From Actinomadura sp. NBRC 104412 (lineage in GTDB: Bacteria; Actinomycetota; Actinomycetes; Streptosporangiales; Streptosporangiaceae): 64,000 nt of DNA. The translations under genes were made by a program, and so were the position numbers. This document shows, piece after piece, positions 7,854-17,186 of this stretch (position 1 is the stretch's first letter; each line of letters opens with the position of its first letter). The notes beneath the pieces are model-generated. The model worked only from the letters and a program-made list of their open reading frames with translations. It did no database searches and was not told the DNA's origin. The stretch lies in assembly GCF_030269515.1 (NCBI RefSeq), contig NZ_BSTM01000001.1:248001-312000 (forward strand), given 5' to 3'.

Positions 7854-9420
7854 CTAGCCGAGGCCCTTGGTGGTGGTGCGCTGAAGCCGGCGGCGTGAGG
7901 TGAGCCCCAGCTTGACGAAGATCTTCCGGAGATGCCATTCGACGGTGCGGGGGCTGATGAAGAGCCGGGCGCCGATCTCCGGGTTGGTCAGGCCCTCGCG
8001 GACGAGCCGGATGATGTGCGCCTCCTGAGGCGTCAGCTCGCTCGCGGCCTGGGCGGTGCGCCTGCGCGCGCTCTCACCGGTGCTCCGCAGCTCGCGCGCC
8101 GCCCGCCGCGCGAACGCGAGCATGCCCATGGCGGCGAACAGGTCGTAGGCGGCGCGCAGGTGCCCGCGTGCGGCGCGCCGGTGATGCCGGCGGCGCAGCC
8201 ACTCGCCGTAGAGGAGGGGCCATGAACGCCGCCGCGGCGGCCAGCCCTCCGCGCGCCCGTGCCCGTCCCGCCGAGCCTTCGAGTTCCAGCGCCACGGCCT
8301 CGTCCGGGCCGAGCGCGCCGTGCGCCGCGTGCCAGGCGCGCCGGTCGGGGTCGGCCTGCGGGTCGGTGACCGCGGCCAGCGCCCGGTGCGTGCCGCGCCG
8401 GCTCTCCGGCGACGCCGACCAGTACACGCCCGACCGGACGAGCGGATGGGCGAAGCGCACCAGCTCGCCGATGTCGAGCAGCCCGGCCGACACCGCGGGC
8501 GCCGCCGCCTCGATCCCGATCCGCAGCCGCTCGGCGGCGCGCCACAGCAGCACCGGCTCGCCGCTCGGCTCGGCCGCCGCCACCAGCAGGAACCGCCGGG
8601 TCTCCAGCGGGAGGTGGGCGACCCGCCGCTGGTAGGACTCGCGGATCCGTCCCGTCAGGGCCGGCCCGCCGGGCAGGCCGAACCCGCCGGCGAACTCCGC
8701 GGGCGTGCAACCCCTGGGCAGCTCCACCAGCGCCAGCGGGTTGCCCCTCGCCTCGGCGACGATGCGGTCCAGCACCTGCGCGTCCCACCGGCCCGGGAGC
8801 ACCGAGCGCAGCAGTTCGCGGGCGTCCTCGTCGGGCAGGCCCCCCACCAGTAACTCCGGTAGGCCGGTGGGCTCCGTACCGGCCGGGGCGCCGCCCGGCA
8901 CCCCGTGGGTCACCCGGGACGCGAAGACGATCGCGACCGACTCGGCCATCAGCCGCCGCGCGGTGAAGGCCAGCACCTGCATCGACGCCCGGTCCAGCCA
9001 TTGCGCGTCGTCCACCACGCACAGCAGCGGCCGTTCCCTCGCCACCTCGGCCAGCAGCCCCAGGGTGGCCAGCGCCACCCGGAATGCGTCGGGCGCGTTC
9101 CCCGACCCCAGCCCGAGCGCCGCCCTCAACGCCTCCTGCTGCGCGCCGGGAAGGCGATCGAACCGATCGGACATCGGCGCGCACAATTGGTGCAGGCCCG
9201 CGAAAGCAAGCTCCATTTCGGACTGCACACCGGTAATACGCGACACCCGAAAACCCCGGGCCCGGCCGACCACATAGTCCAAGAGGGCGGTCTTCCCCAC
9301 GCCCGCCTCACCGCGCACCACCAGCGCCCGGCTCTCACCACCACGGACGGCGTCCAGCAGGCCGTCCAGCCGCTCGCACTCCCTGCCCCGCCCCCGCAAC
9401 ACCAGGCACCACCCACCCAT
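7854..9420 (-). pseudogene. LuxR-family AAA/STAND regulator with internal deletion and frameshift
   Basis: The 5' part reads in frame as a large LuxR-type ATPase regulator: Walker A GEAGVGKTALL near residue 40, Walker B LLCVVDDAQWLD near 125, and the RGNPLALVELP sensor region, up to about residue 400 (EGSAGRARARGGLAAAAAF). The 3' part, in another frame, carries the end of the tetratricopeptide region (LLYGEWLRRR, then YDLFAAMGMLAFA) and a complete C-terminal LuxR helix-turn-helix (LTPQEAHIIRLVREGLTNPEIGA). Intact relatives are around 900 residues; here about 520 codons remain, so roughly 400 codons of the middle are missing and the frames no longer match. The junction is near 8220-8235. A translated product would lack DNA binding. 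Confidence 0.8.
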
Positions 9421-9671
9421 CAGCCCATCGCCGACTCGTCCCAGGGGCTGACGCAACCCACACTAGAAAGCCCGTGTCACAACCGGAACGGGCATGGGCC
9501 CGGAAACCATGATCGGCCACCTCCGGACACGTTTCGAACCGGCCCGCCCGGTCGCCTCCGGCATCACGTTTCGGAGGGCGGGAATGCCATAACCTATACG
9601 CTTTATCGGATCCTCCAATATCACCGGAGGAATCGGATGTCCATAACGCCGCCGTGGTAGTCCCCGGCGAG

Positions 9672-9688
9672 CCCGGCGGCCCGCCGGG
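9672..9688 (-). terminator. Short GC hairpin downstream of core-MetE gene
   Basis: CCCGGCGG and CCGCCGGG form an inverted repeat with a very short loop, about 12 bases beyond the stop of the minus-strand gene at 9700. No T-run. Probable but weakly supported terminator. Confidence 0.35.
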
Positions 9689-9699
9689 GGCCGGTCGGC

Positions 9700-10743
9700 T
9701 CACGAACGGTCGCCCAGCTCCTTCCGGAGCAGCCGCGCGGCGCCGGACATGGCGCGCATCTTCCCCTCCGCGGACTCGCGCGGAAGGTACTTCATCCCGC
9801 AGTCGGTGGCGATGACGATCTGCTCGGGCGGGATCCGGTCGAACGCCCGGCGGACGCGGCCGGCGACCAGCTCGGCGGACTCCACCGCGTGGTCGGACAG
9901 ATCGATCACCCCGAGGATGATGGTCTTGTCCGTGAGGTCGGCGAGCACCCCCAGGTCGAGCCCGGACTGCGCGGTCTCGATCGAGATCTGGTCCACCGGG
10001 CAGCCCGCCAGCTCCGGCAGGAACGAGTAGCCCTCCGGACGCTCGTGGATGATCGCCGCGTAGCCGAAGCAGATGTGCACGGCGGTGGTGCCGGTGATCC
10101 CCTCCAGCGCGGCGTTCAGCGCGGCCAGGCCGTACGCGCGGGCGGCCTCCGGGCGCGCCTGCATGTAGGGCTCGTCGATCTGCACGATGTCGGCGCCCGC
10201 CGCGAACAGGTCGGCGATCTCGGCGTTGACCGCCTTCGCGTAGTCCATCGCCGCGGCCTCGGCGTCGGGGTAGTACTCGTTCTGCGCCTGCTGGGACATG
10301 GTGAACGGGCCCGGCACCGTCATCTTGATCGTCCGGTCGGTGTGCGCCCGCAGGAAGCGCACGTCATCGACCTCGACCGGGTGGGGCCTGTGGATCGGCC
10401 CGACGATCCGCGGCACGGGATTGGGGTGGCCGCTGCGGTCCAGCGCCGTGCCGGGATTGTCGATGTCGACGCCCTCCAGCGCCGTCGCGAAATGGTTGGA
10501 GTAGCTCTCCCTGCGGATCTCCCCGTCGGTCAGGATGTCGAGCCCCGCCTCCTCCTGCGCCCGGATCGCCAGCAGCGTGGCGTCGTCCTGGGCTTGGGCG
10601 AGGAACTCGGGTGGGATGCGCCACAGTTCCTTGGCGCGCACCCGCGGCGGGAAGCGCCCGGCGAGCTTGGAACGATCGATCAGCCATTCGGGCTGGGCAT
10701 AGCTTCCGACAAGCGACGTCGGCAGTAGGGGCAACGATGCCAT
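9700..10743 (-). CDS. Cobalamin-independent methionine synthase catalytic-domain protein (core-MetE)
   Basis: A 347-aa protein equal to the C-terminal catalytic barrel of MetE alone; full MetE is about 750 residues and has an N-terminal half that is absent here. The zinc and homocysteine ligands are present: His and Cys in VHICFGY, Glu in the QISIETAQSG segment and Cys in ATDCGMKY. A GGAGACCCC ribosome site precedes the ATG. It transfers a methyl group to homocysteine or a related thiol; core-MetE proteins take methyl from donors other than triglutamyl-folate, or act on selenium or sulfur xenobiotics. It stands alone and is a distant paralogue of the protein at 33192-34277. Confidence 0.85.
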   Translation of the reverse strand: MASLPLLPTSLVGSYAQPEWLIDRSKLAGRFPPRVRAKELWRIPPEFLAQAQDDATLLAIRAQEEAGLDILTDGEIRRESYSNHFATALEGVDIDNPGTALDRSGHPNPVPRIVGPIHRPHPVEVDDVRFLRAHTDRTIKMTVPGPFTMSQQAQNEYYPDAEAAAMDYAKAVNAEIADLFAAGADIVQIDEPYMQARPEAARAYGLAALNAALEGITGTTAVHICFGYAAIIHERPEGYSFLPELAGCPVDQISIETAQSGLDLGVLADLTDKTIILGVIDLSDHAVESAELVAGRVRRAFDRIPPEQIVIATDCGMKYLPRESAEGKMRAMSGAARLLRKELGDRS

Positions 10744-10850
10744 GGGGTCTCCTCGGGATCATGACGACCGCCCCAGTCTGGGCATCCCGCCCCGCCCTCG
10801 TCCAGTTGCCTCTTGTCCCATAGGTCGGACATACGTCATCATTCCGCCCC

Positions 10851-11555
10851 ATGCGCGGGGGACTGGTCGTACGGAGGATGGGAGGCGACCGGGCCCTGCT
10901 GCTGGCCGCCTGCGCGACCGCGCTGTTCACCACGACCCTGCTGGCGGCGCTCGTCGGGTACGCCGGGTCGGTGACGCGGGAAGGGTTACGCAGGACCCTG
11001 GCGGAGGCGACGTTCGACTCGTCCGGGACGAGGATCGCCGCGCACGTCCCCGCCGGGGGCTTCGCCGCGACCAAGCAGCGGGTCGAGCGGTCACTGCGGC
11101 GGATCTACCGGGACGTGCCGCTGTCGGTCTCGGCAGGGATGCGCAGTGACTCCTACACCCTGCCCGGGCAGGAGCGGCGCGACCACCCCGACCTCACCGC
11201 GTTCGCCGGCTACACCGGGATCGAGGGGCATGCCCGGCTGGCACGGGGTCGCCGGCCGCGTGCCGCCGGGGGCGGTGAGGTGGAGGCGACCCTACCGAGT
11301 GCCGCCGCCAGGTGGATCCGCGCAGGCGTCGGGGACGTCCTCACGCTGCGCGGCAGGATCGACACCGACGATGTCGTGCGGGTGAGGGTCGTCGGGCTGT
11401 TCGACGCCACGCGTCCCGAGGAGTACTTCTGGCAGGGCGACCGGCTCATCACCACGGGCGCCGAACGGCTGGACTACACGACCTACGGGCCGTTCGTGGT
11501 GCGTCCCGAGGTGTTCGCCGGCCGGTTCACCGCCACGGGCGCGGACGTCCGCTGA
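10851..11555 (+). pseudogene. ABC exporter permease (FtsX/MacB type), N-terminal remnant
   Basis: The reading frame gives 234 aa: one transmembrane helix near residues 15-38 (LLLAACATALFTTTLLAALVGYAG) and the start of an extracytoplasmic MacB-like domain. Permeases that begin this way in actinomycetes run to roughly 800-1000 residues with FtsX domains that are absent here. The frame stops at 11555, exactly where an ATPase without its own N-terminus begins in another frame. It reads as the surviving 5' end of a permease whose remainder was deleted together with the start of the neighbouring ATPase gene. Confidence 0.7.
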
Positions 11556-12199
11556 CGGGCCGGACGGAGGTCAGGGCGCTGCGCGGCGCCTCGCTGAGCG
11601 CGTACCCCGGCGAGCTGGTCGCGATCAACGGCCGTTCCGGCTCGGGCAAGACCACCCTGCTCAACCTGATCGGCGGCCTGGACGTCCCGGACTCGGGCAC
11701 GGTCCGGGTGGACGGCCGGGACGTCGGCGCGCTCGCCGAGGACGACCTGCTGTCGCTGCGCCGCGACGTCATCGGGTTCGTGTTCCAGTCGCACGGCCTG
11801 ATCCCCGTGCTGTCGGCGGCCGAGAACGTGGAGGTGCCGCTGCGGCTGGCCCGCAGGCCGGCGGCCGAGCGCGCCGAGCGGGTCCGCGTCCTGCTGTCCC
11901 TCGTCGGCCTGCGCGAGCACGCGGAGCAGCGGCCCTACGAGCTGTCGGGCGGCCAGCGGCAGCGGGTGGCCATCGCCCGCGCCCTGGCCAACCGTCCCCG
12001 GGTGCTGCTGGCCGACGAGCCGACCGGCCGGCTCGACTCCGAGACCGCGGCGACGATCATGCCGCTGCTGCGCGCGGTGGTCCGCAGCGAGAACGTCACC
12101 GCGCTGGTCGCCACGCATGACAGGGTGCTGCTGGGGGCGGCGGACCGCGTCCTGAACCTGCGGGACGGCACGATCGCGGAAAGCCGGCGGCCCGCCTGA
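11552..12199 (+). pseudogene. ABC transporter ATP-binding protein (LolD/MacB type), 5'-truncated
   Basis: Coding from TGRTEVRALRG onwards is a normal MacB/LolD-type ATPase: Walker A GRSGSGKTT, Q-loop FVFQSHG, signature LSGGQRQRVAIARAL, Walker B VLLADEPTG and His-switch ATHD, ending at 12199. The usual first 10-15 residues (the strand before the A-loop) and any ATG/GTG near the expected start are missing; the sequence instead fuses directly onto the permease remnant in another frame. Translation would have to begin on an upstream out-of-family frame. All catalytic motifs persist, so the deletion may be recent. Confidence 0.65.
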
Positions 12200-12252
12200 A
12201 TCCTCCCCGCCGCGCCGGAACCCCGGAATGGTACCGGCGCAAGGGGGGAAGG

Positions 12253-15200
12253 GTGGATCGGAGGGGATCCTTGCGTATCAGCGGTGTTGAGGGGACGGAT
12301 CTGTTCACCGGGCCGCCGCTCGCACCCCGGCAGGTCGTGCGGGTGGGGCTGGCGGCGGAGCGCGCGGTCGGGGAGCTTCGGGTACGGGTGGACGGGCCGG
12401 CGGTCACGACGCCCGAGCCGGTGATCGTGGCCGGGCTCGCGGCGGGCGAGGAACGGTCCGTCGAGGTGGGGGTCCGGCTGGACGAGCCGGTCACCGAGGG
12501 GGCCGCGCGCCGGGTGACCGCGGTCGCCGAGGAGACCGGGCCGGACGCGGGACGGTGCACGGCGGAGGGTGAGATCGTCGCGGCGGCCACCGGCTGGACG
12601 ATGTGGATGGTCTCGCACTTCCACTACGACCCGGTGTGGTGGAACACCCAGGGCGGGTTCACCGAGGCGTGGTACGACCTGCCGGGGGCGGAGGCGCTGC
12701 GGCCCGGAACGGTGAAGACCGCCTTCGACCTGGTGCGCGCCCATCTGGACGCCGCGCGCCGGGACCCCGACTACAAGTTCGTGCTCGCCGAGATCGACTA
12801 CCTCAAGCCGTACTGGGACGTCTTCCCCGAGGACCGGGCCGACCTGCGGCGCCTCCTCGGCGAGGGACGGATCGAGATCGTCGGCGGCAACTACAACGAG
12901 CCGAACACCAACCTCACCCACCCCGAGTCGACCATCCGCAACGCGGTGTACGGGGTCGGCTACCAGCGCGACGTGGTCGGCGGCGACCCCCGGTCGGCGT
13001 GGATGCTGGACGCGTTCGGGCACGACCCCGCCTACCCGGGGCTCATGGCGGACGCGGGGCTGACGTCCAGCGCGTGGGCGCGCGGCCCCTTCCACATGTG
13101 GGGGCCGAACCGGCATGTCGGCGACAACCGGCGGATGCAGTTCCCCTCGGAGTTCGAGTGGATATCACCGAACGGGCGCGGGCTGCTCACCGCGTACATG
13201 GCGAACCATTACGGCGCCGGCTGGGCCATGGAGGGAGCCCCGGGACGCGACGAGGCCGCGCGGATCGCCTACGGGCAGTTCGCCGAGCTCAAGCCGGTCG
13301 CGGCCACCCGCAACGTGCTCCTGCCGGTGGGCGCCGACCATGTCGTCCCGTCCCGCTGGTGCACCGAGATCCACCGGGACTGGAACGCGCGGTACGTCTG
13401 GCCGCGTTTCGTGGTCGGCCTGCCCCGCGAGTTCTTCGGCGCGGTGCGGGAGGAGCTGGGCGCGAGCGGGCGGCGGCCCAGCCCGCAGACCCGCGACATG
13501 AACCCCGTCTACACCGGCAAGGACGTCTCCTACATCGACACCAAGCAGGCGCAGCGCGCCGCCGAGGTCGCCGTCCTGGACGCCGAGCGGCTGGCCACCC
13601 TCGCCGCGCTGGGCGGCGCCCCCTATCCGGGTGAGGAACTGGACAAGTCGTGGCGGCAACTGGTCTACGGCGCGCACCACGACGGCATCACCGGGAGCGA
13701 GTCCGACCAGGTGTACGTCGATCTGCTCGGCGGCTGGCGGGAGGCGTACGAGCTGGCCGACCGGGCGCGGACGCAGGCGATCGACGACCTGGCGGCGCGC
13801 GTGGACACCTCCGGCACGGGCGTCGCCGTCGTCGTGGTCAACACGCTGTCATGGCCGCGGCACGGGATCACCGAGGTGCGGTTGACCATCCCGGACGGCG
13901 GCTTCCGGGGTGTGCGCCTCGTGGACGAGGACGGGGAGACCGTCCCGGCGCTCGGTGCAGGGGTGCGGCGCGACGGCTCGGGACGGCTGACCCGGATCAC
14001 GCTGACCTTCCTCGCGAGGGACGTCCCGGCGCTCGGGTACCGCGTGTATCGCGCCGTCCCGGACGAGGCCGTGCCCGGCGGCTGGACCGCCCTGCCCGAT
14101 GAGGGGCGGGCGGCACCGGTGACCGTGGCCAACCAGGCGTTCGAGGTGACCGCCGATCCGGCGCGCGGCGGTGCCCTGACCTCGATCCGTGCCCTGCGTG
14201 ACGGGCTTGAGCTGCTGCGGTCCGGCGGGCTCGGCGGCGAGTTCGTCCTCCAGCGGGAGCACCCGACCCACCCGGTGTGGGGCGAGGGGCCGTGGCATCT
14301 GCTGCCCGCCGGTCCCGGCACCGGGAGCGGCGACGGCGGGGCGGGGAACGCGGTCGTCCGGGCGGAGGAGTGCGCCGTCGGCCGCCGCGTCGTGACCGAG
14401 ACGTCGCTCGGCGGTCTGCGGATCACCGGCGAGGTGCTGCTGTGGGACGGCGTCGGCCGGGTCGACTTCCGGAGCCGGGTCCACGGGTCGATCGGCTCGG
14501 ACCACCTGCTGCGGGTCCGCTTCGATCTCAACGTTCCGGGCGGGCGGCCGGTGTCGGAGGTCGGGTTCGGCGCGATCGGCCGGCCGTTCGGGTTCCCGGA
14601 CGCCGACGCCGCCGAGGACCTGTGGACGCTGGACAATCCCGCGCACACCTGGACGGCGCTCGGCAGCACCGCCCGCATCGCCCTGACCGGCGACGACGGA
14701 ACCCGCCACGAGCACGCGATCGGCGTCGCCGAGGTGGTCGCGGCCGACGATCCCCAGGCGGCCGGGGAGGTGCGCGCCGTGCTGGCCGCGCTCGCCGCGC
14801 AGGGCGTGACGGCGACCCGGACCCTACCGGAAGGTCCCCGCTACGGCGCCCTGGACGTCGACTCGAACCTGCCGGACGTGCGCATCGTCCTCGGCGGCCC
14901 GGAGACCAACCCGTTCGCCGAAGAGGTCCTCGAGGGCGCCGATCCGGCGTACCGGGAGGCGCTGGCGGACCACGGCCGGGTGCTCGTGCCGCCCGCCCGT
15001 CCCCTCAGCGAGGTCTGGCGGCCGGGCGCGGACCTGCGCGGGACGAGGGACCTGCCGGTGCTCATCGTCTCCGGCGACCTGGCCGCCTTCCGGGACGACC
15101 TCGCCGACGCGACGATCGAGGTGCGCCACTCCGGGGCGCTCGCCGATGCGGACGGCGCTCTGGCCGGGTACTCGGTGGCGCTGCTGAACGCCGGCACGCC

Positions 15201-16515
15201 CGGTACCGTCACCACGACCGGCGGGACCATCAACCTGAACCTGATGCGTTCGTGTAGCACGTGGCCGAGCGGCGTGTGGATCGACGGGCCGCTGCGCACC
15301 GCCCCGGACGGGTCCAGCCTGTCGTGGCAGCACTGGAGCCACACGTTCCGCTACAGCCTGGTGGCGGGCGAGGGCGACTGGCGCACCGCCGGGTTCGTGC
15401 AGGCCGGGCAGGAGTTCAACCATGACCTTCTCGCGCGGGAGACCACGTCCCACTTGGGTGGGCTACCGCCGAGCGCCGGGCTGGTGACGGTACGGCCGGG
15501 CAACGTCGTGCTGAGCGCGCTCAAGCCGTCCGGCAACCCGCTGGCCGCTGGGCGCGACGGCGCCCAGGACCCTCTGGACGGCCTCACCGTACGTCTGCAC
15601 GAAACGACGGGACGGGCGACGACCGCGCGGATCGAGCTGCTCACCGGAATCGCCGAAGCGGAGGTGACCGACCTGCTGGAGGCCCCCACCGGCCGGCGCC
15701 TCGACGACGCTTCGCCGGAACTGGGGCCGCTCGACGTGGTGACCCTGCGGCTGCGTCCCGAACGCGGGCTACCGGCCGCTGATCACCGGCAGGCCGGGCG
15801 GGAGCGGCGGCCGGTGTTCTCCCGCTACTGGCTGCACAACCAGGGCCCGGCACCGCTGGGCAACAAGCCGGTCGCGGTGCACGTGTCCCCGCCGCGGCTC
15901 GACGGGCCGGGGACGCTGCGCGTGACGGTGGCCGCGTCCGGGCGCCCCGCGAGGGGAAGGCTGGAGCTGCTCGTCCCCGACGAACTGGTGGCCGCCGTGC
16001 AGCCTGGCCGCCTCGACTACCGGTTGGACGAGGGCGAGTTCGCGGCATGGGACCTCAAGGTGGGCGTGGACGGCGCCGCCGAGGGGACGTACTACCTCGC
16101 CGCCCGGATCCACGATGACCAGGGCCGCGCCTGGGAGGACGTGGCGGCGATCAGAATCGGCGAGGCGGCCCAAGCCGACCCGCTGGAGATCCTGGTGACC
16201 CCTGGCGCCCTCGCCCTGGCGCGAGGGGAGTCGGCGGAGCTGAACGTGGAGGTACGCGGCTGCGCGGCGTCCCCGGTGCGAGGGGAGGCGCAGGTGGTGA
16301 GCCCCTACGGCACCTGGGGTCCGGGCGCGGACGTGCTGATCGATCCGTGGACGCTGCCGTTCGAGGTGGCGCCCGGGGACACCGCCGCTCTGCGCTTCCC
16401 CGTGCGCGCCGCCGCGTCCGCGAGTCCGGGCGCCTGGTGGGCACTGGTGAAGGTGACGGCGTTCGGGCACCTCCACTACAGCGAGACCACCGCCATCACG
16501 GTGGGCTCCTGCTAG
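12253..16515 (+). CDS. Glycoside hydrolase family 38 alpha-mannosidase
   Basis: A 1420-aa enzyme starting with GTG at 12253 behind an AAGGGGGGAAG site. After an N-terminal beta region (residues 1-115), the GH38 catalytic domain begins with the zinc-binding HFHYDPVW near residue 122; the nucleophile Asp lies in WMLDAFGHDP near 256, and the family motif HHDGITGSESDQVY lies near 475. Middle-domain and C-terminal beta-sandwich sequences follow, ending in a NEW3-like segment. It removes alpha-linked mannose from glycans. No signal peptide is visible, so it should act in the cytosol on imported oligosaccharides. No sugar transporter is adjacent. Its stop overlaps that of the convergent TPR gene by 4 bp. 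Confidence 0.92.
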   Translation: MDRRGSLRISGVEGTDLFTGPPLAPRQVVRVGLAAERAVGELRVRVDGPAVTTPEPVIVAGLAAGEERSVEVGVRLDEPVTEGAARRVTAVAEETGPDAGRCTAEGEIVAAATGWTMWMVSHFHYDPVWWNTQGGFTEAWYDLPGAEALRPGTVKTAFDLVRAHLDAARRDPDYKFVLAEIDYLKPYWDVFPEDRADLRRLLGEGRIEIVGGNYNEPNTNLTHPESTIRNAVYGVGYQRDVVGGDPRSAWMLDAFGHDPAYPGLMADAGLTSSAWARGPFHMWGPNRHVGDNRRMQFPSEFEWISPNGRGLLTAYMANHYGAGWAMEGAPGRDEAARIAYGQFAELKPVAATRNVLLPVGADHVVPSRWCTEIHRDWNARYVWPRFVVGLPREFFGAVREELGASGRRPSPQTRDMNPVYTGKDVSYIDTKQAQRAAEVAVLDAERLATLAALGGAPYPGEELDKSWRQLVYGAHHDGITGSESDQVYVDLLGGWREAYELADRARTQAIDDLAARVDTSGTGVAVVVVNTLSWPRHGITEVRLTIPDGGFRGVRLVDEDGETVPALGAGVRRDGSGRLTRITLTFLARDVPALGYRVYRAVPDEAVPGGWTALPDEGRAAPVTVANQAFEVTADPARGGALTSIRALRDGLELLRSGGLGGEFVLQREHPTHPVWGEGPWHLLPAGPGTGSGDGGAGNAVVRAEECAVGRRVVTETSLGGLRITGEVLLWDGVGRVDFRSRVHGSIGSDHLLRVRFDLNVPGGRPVSEVGFGAIGRPFGFPDADAAEDLWTLDNPAHTWTALGSTARIALTGDDGTRHEHAIGVAEVVAADDPQAAGEVRAVLAALAAQGVTATRTLPEGPRYGALDVDSNLPDVRIVLGGPETNPFAEEVLEGADPAYREALADHGRVLVPPARPLSEVWRPGADLRGTRDLPVLIVSGDLAAFRDDLADATIEVRHSGALADADGALAGYSVALLNAGTPGTVTTTGGTINLNLMRSCSTWPSGVWIDGPLRTAPDGSSLSWQHWSHTFRYSLVAGEGDWRTAGFVQAGQEFNHDLLARETTSHLGGLPPSAGLVTVRPGNVVLSALKPSGNPLAAGRDGAQDPLDGLTVRLHETTGRATTARIELLTGIAEAEVTDLLEAPTGRRLDDASPELGPLDVVTLRLRPERGLPAADHRQAGRERRPVFSRYWLHNQGPAPLGNKPVAVHVSPPRLDGPGTLRVTVAASGRPARGRLELLVPDELVAAVQPGRLDYRLDEGEFAAWDLKVGVDGAAEGTYYLAARIHDDQGRAWEDVAAIRIGEAAQADPLEILVTPGALALARGESAELNVEVRGCAASPVRGEAQVVSPYGTWGPGADVLIDPWTLPFEVAPGDTAALRFPVRAAASASPGAWWALVKVTAFGHLHYSETTAITVGSC

Positions 16516-17165
16516 CCCAGTTGCTCAAGCGTCATTTTCGCGAGAGAAACCGTGCTCAATGTGGACTCCGGATCGGCCACCAGGTCCCGAAGCATGCGGA
16601 CGGCCTCGTCCCGATCCCCTCTCTGGTTGACGATGAGCGCCTTGTTGAGCAGCAACTGCCCCTTCGTCTCGGCGTCCGGCGTCGCGGCGAGCCCGCTCTC
16701 TATGGCGCGCAGCCGGGCATCGGGATCGTCGGTCAGAAGTCCGGCGAGCTCCTTCCAGGCCGGGGCGAAGTCCGGGAACTGGGCCACGATGCCTTCGAGA
16801 ATGGCCCTCTTCCGTCCCGGATCGTCGAGGAATTCGAGCATCAGGAACGCGCGTGCGAAGCCCTCGTGCAACTCCCCCGCCAGCTCGCGCCGCAGAATGT
16901 GGAGGGAGGTCTTGCAGGTGAAGAATCCGCGCGGCGCCATCTGGTCGACCTGCGCATAGGCCCTCTCCGCCTGGACGATGTCGCCCATGAGCACGTAGGT
17001 GAAGGCCGCGTCGTACGGCGGATAGGGCCAGTCGGGCGCCTGCGCGTGGGCGCGTTCGAGCAACCGGAGCGCGCCGTCGTAGTCGCCTTCCTGGCCCGCC
17101 ATCCGTGCCTGCTGGTGAAGCCGCTGCGCCTCCGCCGGGACGGCGCCGCCTTCCGTGATCTCCAT
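16512..17165 (-). CDS. Tetratricopeptide-repeat protein
   Basis: A 217-aa soluble helical protein with TPR-like repeats: residues 10-45 (EAQRLHQQARMAGQEGDYDGALRLLERAHAQAP), about 55-75, and 165-200 (LLLNKALIVNQRGDRDEAVRMLRDL). It has no enzymatic motif and no signal peptide, so it is probably a protein-interaction scaffold. It is 22 bp upstream of the TAXI binding-protein gene's end and lies on the same strand, but its own start at 17165 sits downstream of that gene, so co-transcription is possible. Confidence 0.8.
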   Translation of the reverse strand: MEITEGGAVPAEAQRLHQQARMAGQEGDYDGALRLLERAHAQAPDWPYPPYDAAFTYVLMGDIVQAERAYAQVDQMAPRGFFTCKTSLHILRRELAGELHEGFARAFLMLEFLDDPGRKRAILEGIVAQFPDFAPAWKELAGLLTDDPDARLRAIESGLAATPDAETKGQLLLNKALIVNQRGDRDEAVRMLRDLVADPESTLSTVSLAKMTLEQLG

Positions 17166-17186
17166 GGCGGCTCACGCTACCGGCGG

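Noticed and set aside
9637-9660. Seven-codon ORF (MSITPPW) with a GGAGG site, possible leader peptide.
   Set aside because: No gene lies downstream on the plus strand for it to attenuate; the next gene is convergent. It could be the start of a lost gene, but seven codons cannot be assigned.
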